In this document: positions 8,181 through 14,787 of the stretch, one piece after another
Position numbering within the stretch: the stretch's first letter is position 1
How the letters are laid out: every line of letters starts with the position of its first letter
Assembly (NCBI GenBank): GCA_016703625.1
Contig: JADJBP010000001.1
Span: forward strand, 868,001 to 932,000
Source of the DNA: Chitinophagaceae bacterium
Lineage (GTDB): Bacteria; Bacteroidota; Bacteroidia; Chitinophagales; Chitinophagaceae
Direction of reading: 5' to 3'
Length of the DNA stretch: 64,000 nt
Notes under the pieces: generated by a model
Database searches by the model: none
What the model was told of the DNA's origin: nothing
What the model saw: only the letters and a program-made list of their open reading frames with translations
Program-made: the position numbers and the translations under genes

Positions 8181-8627
8181 AGTTTCGTTTCTCGTTTCTC
8201 GATTGTTCGTTTCTCGTTTCTCGTTTGTTGAGACTCTGTTCTGAAATTTAGTCCCTGTTTTTTCAGATGTATTCAAATATTTAATTAATGCGCCAATCTT
8301 TTTACCTGTTTTGTCTGCCAATTCGTTAAGCTCTTCAAAAATTTCCTTTGAAAAGTGATTTCTGTTTACACATCTTATTATTTGTGATTGAAGTTCGGAT
8401 GCCGAGGCCCTGGCAATACTTAAAAATTGAATGAATTCCAATCTTCCCGCTCTGCCAAATCCTTCAGCTATATTGTCAGGAATTGAACCTGCTGATTTAT
8501 TTATCTGGTCTTTTAATGCATAGTCTCTGGAGAGGGTACCGCTACTCAGTTGTTCAAATATCTTTTTCTCCAGTTCATTTGCCAACTGCCATACTTCCAG
8601 ATCAGTAAATTTTTTTATTGTTGCCAT
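7986..8627 (-). CDS. Four-helix-bundle protein of the S23 (23S rRNA intervening-sequence) family
   Basis: Residues 1 to about 115 match the S23 family: FTDLEVWQLANELEKKIFE, QINKSAGSIPDNIAEGFGR, EFIQFLSIARASASELQSQ. These small helical proteins occur in 23S rRNA intervening sequences, as accessory proteins of diversity-generating retroelements, and very often as isolated genes in Bacteroidota; the molecular role is unsettled. No rRNA or reverse transcriptase is nearby. The usual stop after about 120 residues is missing: the frame runs through a GTTTCTC/GAGAAAC repeat and into the RidA N-terminus. Inverted copies of that word flank the gene on both sides. The natural C-terminus is probably near residue 125 (about 8250). 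Confidence 0.8.
   Translation of the reverse strand: MATIKKFTDLEVWQLANELEKKIFEQLSSGTLSRDYALKDQINKSAGSIPDNIAEGFGRAGRLEFIQFLSIARASASELQSQIIRCVNRNHFSKEIFEELNELADKTGKKIGALIKYLNTSEKTGTKFQNRVSTNEKRETNNRETRNETIHTDAAAKPLGLTLMQGVLGIYYFFPALAAGAQKTIPSLDWNRMLKEILLSMILRLNVTNVSLT
8182..8222. repeat. GTTTCTC word array, left flank of the S23 gene
   Basis: Four copies of GTTTCTC (8187-8193, 8194-8200, 8209-8215, 8216-8222) in two tandem pairs, plus a partial copy at 8182. The reverse complement GAGAAAC appears on the other side of the S23 gene. Confidence 0.8.
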
Positions 8628-8656
8628 AAATTAGTAAATCATAAATTTAAAAAAAC

Positions 8657-8692
8657 GAGAAACAACAAAACGTATAACGAGAAACCAGAAAC
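8657..8692. repeat. GAGAAAC word array, right flank of the S23 gene
   Basis: GAGAAAC at 8657-8663 and 8679-8685, with the near copy CAGAAAC at 8686-8692. It is the inverted counterpart of the array at 8182-8222, so the S23 gene sits between inverted repeats. Confidence 0.75.
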
Positions 8693-8699
8693 GGTGTTT

Positions 8700-10155
8700 T
8701 TAATATTGTATACAAACATTTTTCGCTTCTGTAAAAAAACGCAATGCTTCCCATCCGCCTTCTCTTCCTACACCGCTGTTCTTCATACCGCCAAACGGTG
8801 TACGCAGGTCCCTCACCAGCCAACAGTTCACCCAAACAATACCACATTCAATTTTTGCTGCCATGCGGTTTGCTTTGCTGATATCCTGTGTCCAGATGGT
8901 AGCAGCCAGGCCATAATTTGTTGCATTGGCCAACGCGATCGCTTCTTCTTCTGTGTCAAAAGGCTGTATGGTAACTACCGGGCCAAAAATTTCTTCCTGG
9001 TTGGTTTTGCAGTTTTGATCCAGGCCTTCAATGATGGTGGGTTCTACAAAATAACCACCTGCACACCTGCCGGTTAACTGTACTGCATGCCCACCACATA
9101 AAACAGTTCCGCCTTCATCTTTGGCAACAGCTATACAATTCATTATTTTTTCAAAATGTACTTTGCTTACAAGGGCGCCCTGTTTTGAGTTTTCATCAAG
9201 CGGGTCACCAACGGTTAGTTTTTTTGCAATGGGAATAAAATGTTTTTTAAAATTTTCATACGCTGTTCTTTCCAGCAATATCCTGCTTCCACATAAACAT
9301 ATTTGTCCCTGGTTACCGAATGAAGACCTTATCGTTTCTGTGAGCATTTTTTCCCAGTTACAATCATTAAAAATAATGTTGGGGTTTTTACCGCCCAGTT
9401 CCAGGGATAATTTTTTAAACATAGGGGCAGCAATGCCGGCTATGCGTTCGCCTGCTTTTGTACTGCCGGTAAAAGAAATTGCTTTTATGTCGGGGTGTTT
9501 TACAATGGCCTCGCCGCAATGTTGTCCTACGCCATGTATAATATTCAGTACCCCATCCGGCAAACCGGCTTCCTTACATATTTTTCCCAGCAGGAATGCT
9601 GTAACAGGGGTTATTTCAGATGGTTTTGCAATTACACAATTGCCGGCGGCCAATGCCGGTGCAATTTTCCAGGTGAATAAATACAAAGGCAGGTTCCAGG
9701 GAGAGATGCAGCCCACAATACCGATGGGTTGCCGCAGGGTATAGTTCACTGCTTTGTCTTCCATTTGATGGCTCTCGTTTGCAAAATGCATGATGCCTGT
9801 TGCAAAAAACCTGAAGTTGGATGCGGCCCTGGGAATATCAACCACCTTCTTTAACCATAAGGGTTTGCCGTTATCATTGGTCTCTGCCAGTGCCAGCGCT
9901 TCCCCGTTTTCATCAATGAGTTCAGCAATTTTATTGAGGATGATGAATCTTTTTCAACCGGCAGAACACTCCACGCAGGGAATGCTTTTTTGCGGCTTTC
10001 ACGGCAATGTCGATGTCTTTGGCATTGCTGTCGGGGATCTGGCCGTAAACTTCACCGGTAGCCGGGTTTACATTGTCAATAAAATTACCGCTGAGCGGAC
10101 CGATAAAATTTCCGCCGATAAAATTTTCAAGGTGATATGGAATATCCAGTTGCAT
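8700..10155 (-). CDS. Aldehyde dehydrogenase, probable 2-aminomuconic semialdehyde dehydrogenase (frameshifted)
   Basis: An NAD-dependent dehydrogenase of about 485 residues after repair, the usual length for 2-aminomuconate and 2-hydroxymuconate semialdehyde dehydrogenases. Motifs are ISPWNLPLY (NAD binding), SFTGSTKAGE, LELGGKNPN (general base Glu) and FGNQGQICLCGSR (catalytic Cys). The first 60 residues are in another frame: two bases appear to be missing, one in the T6 run 9986-9991 and one in the T5 run 9950-9954, and restoring both gives KKAFPAWSVLPVEKRFIIL. The kyn neighbours indicate it oxidises the product of ACMSD to 2-aminomuconate. It is the first gene of the minus-strand operon, divergent from haao. 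Confidence 0.88.
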
Positions 10156-10242
10156 ACTTAAAGGTAATTCAAATTAAAATTCTATCCGGTAATTCTCATT
10201 CCCGAAAAATTGCTGTAATTTAACCATTCTAAAATTCAGATC

Positions 10243-10800
10243 ATGTCAATTGCAGCACCTTTTAATTTAAAAAAATGGATCGATGATAACCGCAGCCTGC
10301 TGAAACCCCCGGTAGGCAATCAATGTATTTATAAAGACGCGGAAAATTTTATAGTGATGATCGTAGGCGGCCCCAACTCCCGTAAAGATTATCATTTTAA
10401 TGAAACAGAGGAATTGTATTACCAGGTAGAAGGGGATATTGTTTTAAAGATCATTGAGAATGGTGCACCACGGGATATCCCGATCAATGAAGGGGATATT
10501 TTCCTGCTACCGCCAAGAACACCGCATTCACCACAGCGTGGCCCCGGCACGGTAGGACTGGTGATAGAAAAGGTAAGGGAAACCGAAGAGGACGGATTTT
10601 TGTGGTACTGCGAAAACTGCGGCAATAAATTGTATGAAGAGTATAAAGTGATCAATGATATTGTAACACAACTCCCGCCGGTGATGGAAGGGTTTTATGC
10701 CGATGAACATAAACGTACCTGCAGTAAATGCGGTTCGGTGATGGCGCCGCCGGTAAAAGAAGGGTTAATCCGTAAAAACGTTAATCCGTATAAACGTTAA
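10243..10800 (+). CDS. 3-Hydroxyanthranilate 3,4-dioxygenase
   Basis: A cupin of 185 residues that opens the ring of 3-hydroxyanthranilate to 2-amino-3-carboxymuconate semialdehyde. The iron ligands His51, Glu57 and His95 are at the positions known for bacterial enzymes of this family, and Arg47 and Arg99 fit the substrate-binding arginines. Two CxxC pairs near the C-terminus (YCENCG and CSKCG) form the rubredoxin-like second metal site of the bacterial type. The last dozen residues are encoded by a GTTAATCCGT repeat that continues past the stop. It starts a plus-strand pair with ACMSD and diverges from the minus-strand kyn genes. Confidence 0.95.
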   Translation: MSIAAPFNLKKWIDDNRSLLKPPVGNQCIYKDAENFIVMIVGGPNSRKDYHFNETEELYYQVEGDIVLKIIENGAPRDIPINEGDIFLLPPRTPHSPQRGPGTVGLVIEKVRETEEDGFLWYCENCGNKLYEEYKVINDIVTQLPPVMEGFYADEHKRTCSKCGSVMAPPVKEGLIRKNVNPYKR

Positions 10801-10859
10801 TTCGTATTGACACGAAAACGGATTAACTAATTAACCAGTTAACGTATTAACCAATTAAC
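10764..10859. repeat. GTTAATCCGT word repeat with inverted copy
   Basis: GTTAATCCGT at 10764-10773 and 10780-10789, its exact reverse complement ACGGATTAAC at 10818-10827, then four tandem 8-mers ending in TTAAC. It spans the end of the dioxygenase gene and most of the gap to ACMSD. Confidence 0.75.
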
Positions 10860-10872
10860 TATTCTATTCTCC

Positions 10873-11871
10873 ATGAAGATCGATATTCACACCCACATCA
10901 TGCCCGCGATCATGCCCAACTGGGTACATAAATTCGGCTATGGTGAATTTATACACCTGGAACACCGCAACTGCAAGGCCTGCATGATGAAGGGGGATAA
11001 AGTTTTCCGAGAGGTGGATGAAAATTGTTTTGATGCAGGCATCCGTTTAAAGGAAATGGATGAAACCGATGTTACCATACAGGTGCTTTCCACCATACCA
11101 GTTTTATTTAACTACTGGGCAGCAGCAAAAGACGGTTATGAAACCTCCCGCTTTTTTAATGACCATATCACTGATACGGTTTTAAAGAACCCAAAACGTT
11201 TTATAGGAATTGGTACGGTTCCAATGCAGGATATTGACTTGGCCATTAAGGAAATGGAACGATGTGTTGAGGACCTGGACATGCCGGGGCTTGAAATTGG
11301 CAGTAACATAAATGGTATTAATTTAAGCGATGAACAGTTCTTTCCCTTTTACGAAGCGGCTGAAAAGCTTGGCTGTGCATTGTTTGTGCATCCCTGGGAA
11401 ATGATGGGGGAGCAGCAGATGCAGAAATACTGGCTGCCCTGGCTGGTAGGGATGCCTGGCGAAACTTCCCGTGCCATCTGTTCCATGATCTTTGGCGGGG
11501 TATTCGAAAAGTTCCCGAAACTGCGGGTTGCATTTGCACATGGCGGTGGTTCGTTTCCGTTGACCATCGGAAGGATCGAACATGGGTTTAATGTGCGTCC
11601 CGACCTGGTGGCTATTGATAACCCGGTAAACCCCAGGGATCATATCGGTAAATTCTGGATCGATAGCCTGGTACATGATGAAAAAGCATTGAAATACATC
11701 ATTGATGTGATGGGGGAGGATACGATCTGCCTGGGAAGTGATTATCCTTTTCCGTTAGGCGAACATCATCCCGGTAAACTGATCGAAGGGATGAATTTCA
11801 CGAAACAGCTTTCCAATAAATTATTGTATAAAAATGCGCATGACTGGCTGAATATAAAAACTACTCATTGA
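10873..11871 (+). CDS. 2-Amino-3-carboxymuconate-6-semialdehyde decarboxylase (ACMSD)
   Basis: An amidohydrolase-superfamily decarboxylase of 332 residues. The zinc ligands match those of known ACMSD: His6 and His8 in IDIHTHIMP, His at about 173 in LFVHPWEMMG, and Asp at about 290 in LGSDYPFPLGEH. It removes CO2 from the ring-cleavage product and steers flux away from quinolinate/NAD toward 2-aminomuconate. It follows the dioxygenase on the same strand after a 72-base repeat-rich gap, and its end overlaps the end of the convergent phosphodiesterase gene by 11 bases. Confidence 0.94.
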   Translation: MKIDIHTHIMPAIMPNWVHKFGYGEFIHLEHRNCKACMMKGDKVFREVDENCFDAGIRLKEMDETDVTIQVLSTIPVLFNYWAAAKDGYETSRFFNDHITDTVLKNPKRFIGIGTVPMQDIDLAIKEMERCVEDLDMPGLEIGSNINGINLSDEQFFPFYEAAEKLGCALFVHPWEMMGEQQMQKYWLPWLVGMPGETSRAICSMIFGGVFEKFPKLRVAFAHGGGSFPLTIGRIEHGFNVRPDLVAIDNPVNPRDHIGKFWIDSLVHDEKALKYIIDVMGEDTICLGSDYPFPLGEHHPGKLIEGMNFTKQLSNKLLYKNAHDWLNIKTTH

Positions 11872-12818
11872 ACAAATTGGGATAATCCGAAATGATCCCG
11901 TCTACGCCCATCTTTTTTAATGCTTCTATTTTACTTTTTTCATTCACGGTCCAGGGAATGATCTTCATATTAAGATCATGGCAATCCTTGATCAGGGTTG
12001 GAATGACCAATGCTGCTTCCGGGCTGTAAATGGTTGGGGTAAAGCCCAGGTCTTTCATTTGTTTACGAAAACTGTTGTTGTTACCCGCTTCAATGAGCAG
12101 GGCTGTTTTTATGGCGGGGTAATGTTTGTGCAGGTATTGTAAGGTACGCATGTCAAATGACTGGATAATTACCTGGTCTTCCATTTTGCTGTCTTTGATC
12201 TCTTTCATCAGCAGTTCTACAAAGGCAGCAGGTGCAGGATGATAAATATTATCAGTTACCGGTAAACTCTTGGTCTCAATATTAAAAAAGGGATAAGGCC
12301 GCCTGGCTGTCATCATATATTCCTTAACTGCATTAAATACATCTGACAACAGTGGTTTTACTGCTTTCATTTTTGCTGATCGGGGAAACGCGGATGAGGT
12401 TTCATACCCACATCATATGTGATGATATCGGTATAATTCATGTTGTACATATTCAGGCTGCGCTGATCTTTTTCTTCAATAAAACTTCCATTGGGCCTTG
12501 TCGTTATTTCATGATTAAAGAATGCTTCATGCGAGAGGAACACTTTTTGTCTTTGCTGATGCAGATATCCATTTCTAAAGTAGTTACACCCAGGCCAAGG
12601 GCATTGATCATGGCAGGGATGGTATTCTCGGGCATTAAACCGCGGCAGCCCCGGTGGCCCTGTTTATCAAATGCCTCCCAACCCCCAAGCGGTGTGTTTT
12701 CGGGTTCTTTATTCATGGAAGTATTCTTTTTTGGTGACGAGCAGGATATGAATATAAGAATGATGAAAAATAAATTGAACAGTCTGATATTTTTGATTGG
12801 GTTATTTTGCTTTATCAT
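11861..12818 (-). CDS. Glycerophosphodiester phosphodiesterase lipoprotein (frameshifted)
   Basis: A GDPD of about 319 residues after repair. The N-terminus has a lipoprotein signal (LFFIILIFISC, lipobox Cys near residue 26). Catalytic motifs are QGHRGCRGLMPENT and LEMDICISKD at the start, FNIETKS in the middle and WTVNEKSKIEALKKMGVDGIISDYP at the end. Two bases are missing, in the T5 runs 12544-12548 and 12370-12374; restoring them joins KDKKVFLSHEAFF and QQKMKAVKP. It would hydrolyse glycerophosphodiesters to glycerol-3-phosphate at the cell envelope. Confidence 0.88.
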
Positions 12819-12874
12819 GCTTTAAAGTTAATCTCTTTTAAAATATAGGTTTACAGGTTTGCATATAATACAAA

Positions 12875-12895
12875 AGGCATGAAATAATCATGCCT
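12875..12895 (-). terminator. Terminator after scpB
   Basis: Arms AGGCATGA (12875-12882) and TCATGCCT (12888-12895) with a 5-base loop; on the minus strand the hairpin is followed by TTTTG. It lies 26 bases past the scpB stop. Confidence 0.65.
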
Positions 12896-12920
12896 AAGTG
12901 TAAATTGTTTTGAATTGATA

Positions 12921-13720
12921 TTAACTTCCGGTTTCTTCATCCGGGTTGTTGTCGCCGTTTACTTCTTCAATGATCTCACCCGTTTCAGTAACGGCCAGTA
13001 TTTTACCCTCATTTTCTGTTATTTCTTCTTCACCGTTCAACATTTCTTCACCGGCAGTTTCTTCAGTCGCGAACAAGGCATCCGTATTGTCAGCTAAAGG
13101 TTCATCTTCAATAGAATTTGTTGCATCCATATGATCTTCGGCTTCTTTTACATTGGTAGCCTGTATCAGTTCTTCCATTAATACTTCCGAAATTTTAGGA
13201 AGGTCTTCGGCACTGTTGATGCCGAAATAATCCATAAAGGATTTTGAAGTGGCATAGATGAGTGGTTTTCCAACGGCATCTTCATTTCTTCCGGATATGA
13301 TCACAAGGTCTTTTTCAAGCAGTTTCTGCACGGCATAATCGCAGTTCACCCCACGGATCGATTCTATCTCACTTTTGGTTATCGGTTGCTTGTAAGCAAT
13401 AATAGCAAGGGTTTCAAGCGCTGCGGTAGAAAGGCGTTTTAAGAATTTATCGCCATTTAACTGGGCAACCGTTTTATGATATTCTTTTTGGTCAGGAACT
13501 GCCAGCCGCCACCGATCTGTCTTAATTCAAATGCATAAAACTCCGAACTGTATTTTTCGCTGATACCTTCAATGGCGGCATCTACCTGTTCGGCTGTGGC
13601 ACGGTCTTCAATAAAAGCCAGGGCACTGTTTACCAGTTCAAGGATCTCATCATTGCCCAGCGGTTTATCGCTGGCAAAAATTAAAGCCTCTATATGCGGA
13701 ATGATTTCTGAAAGTTCCAT
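12921..13720 (-). CDS. scpB: Segregation and condensation protein B (frameshifted)
   Basis: ScpB binds ScpA and SMC in the bacterial condensin complex. The first part (from 13720) has the winged-helix pattern IIPHIEALIFASDKPL; the second has LSTAALETLAIIAYKQPIT, KSEIESIRGVN and RNEDAVGKPLIYATS, which is the conserved core. One base is missing in the T5 run 13485-13489; restoring it reads LTKKEYHKTVAQLNGDKF. The repaired protein has 266 residues, with an unusually acidic tail of about 80 residues (many Glu and Asp) beyond the second winged helix, common in Bacteroidota ScpB. It lies downstream of atpG on the same strand. Confidence 0.92.
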
Positions 13721-13727
13721 TTTTTAT

Positions 13728-13785
13728 GTTTGTGGTTTGTGGTTTGTTGTTGGTGGTTTAACCACAAACTAAAAACTGCAAACCT
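13728..13785. repeat. GTTTGTGG word repeat with inverted copy
   Basis: GTTTGTG is repeated in tandem from 13728, with related GTTTGTTGTTGG after it, and the reverse complement CCACAAAC is at 13762-13769. It fills the gap between atpG and scpB and can fold into a hairpin. Confidence 0.7.
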
Positions 13786-13786
13786 T

Positions 13787-14668
13787 TTAACCTTGTAGTG
13801 CAGCCGCACCACTCACGATCTCCGTTAACTCGGTTGTAATGGCAGCCTGCCTTGCACGGTTATAGCTGATCTTTAATGATTTTAATAATTCGTTGGCATT
13901 GTCGCTTGCCTTGTCCATGGCTGTCATACGGGCACCATGCTCGCTGGCATTGGCATCCAGCGTAGCTTTAAACAACTGGGTGTTTAAGATCTTCGGCATC
14001 AGCTCTGCGATCAAAACATCTTTTCCCGGTTCAAATATAAAATCAGCATTTTTCTGTCCTTCAGCTTTTGCAACTTTCTGTACGGGTAAGAAGGATTCTG
14101 CCACAAAGCGCTGGGTAGCTGCATTTTTAAATTCGCTGAATACCAGTTCAACGGCATCAATTTCCTTATTGGCAAAAGCATCCATGGCATGTTTGGCAGC
14201 AGCCTGTACTTTTTCAAAATTCAGGCCGGTAAAAATATCCCAGTATTGGTTTACGACCTTATAACCCAGTTTTGTAAAATTCTCATATCCTTTTTTTCCG
14301 ATCGGAAGTATCTGCACTTTCCCTTTGGCATGCTGTTGGGGGTATTTTTCGGCGATCACCTGTTTTGCCAGTTTTATGAGGTTACTGTTGTAGCCTCCGC
14401 ATAAACCACGGTCGCTGGTAACCACGATGATCATCACATTTTCTACCGGGCGTTCGGCAGCCAGGGCCATGCTCACATCACCATCGCTGTTGCTCACGAT
14501 ATTGCTGAGCATTTCCTGCAATTTATGCGCATAAGGGCGCATTTGTGTTATGGCATCCTGTGCACGGCGGAGTTTTGCGGCACTCACCATTTTCATGGCT
14601 TTTGTGATCTGCTGTGTGCTCTGCACACTCTTTATCCGGTTTCTGACTTCTTTTAAAGCACCACTCAT
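13787..14668 (-). CDS. atpG: ATP synthase F1 subunit gamma
   Basis: The 293-residue central-stalk subunit of the F-type ATP synthase. The N-terminal helix has the signature LKEVRNRIKSVQSTQQITKAMKMVSAAKLRRA, the middle has VTSDRGLCGGYNSN, and the C-terminal helix ARQAAITTELTEIVSGAAAL closes the coiled coil. The length is normal. No other atp gene is in the window: upstream is an outer-membrane receptor and downstream scpB, so atpG appears detached from atpA. Confidence 0.96.
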   Translation of the reverse strand: MSGALKEVRNRIKSVQSTQQITKAMKMVSAAKLRRAQDAITQMRPYAHKLQEMLSNIVSNSDGDVSMALAAERPVENVMIIVVTSDRGLCGGYNSNLIKLAKQVIAEKYPQQHAKGKVQILPIGKKGYENFTKLGYKVVNQYWDIFTGLNFEKVQAAAKHAMDAFANKEIDAVELVFSEFKNAATQRFVAESFLPVQKVAKAEGQKNADFIFEPGKDVLIAELMPKILNTQLFKATLDANASEHGARMTAMDKASDNANELLKSLKISYNRARQAAITTELTEIVSGAAALQG

Positions 14669-14787
14669 AGTAATATCCTGGTTAAATTAACTATATGCTG
14701 CATAGCAGCTTTTAGGCGGGCAAAGGTATAAGAAAATTGGCAATTTGCAATTGACCCGGAGCAATTTTAAACTAACAGGTTATATAC

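Noticed and set aside
7986..8627. S23 gene as a 23S rRNA intervening sequence
   Set aside because: No rRNA sequence is present on either side; the gene sits in the kyn operon.
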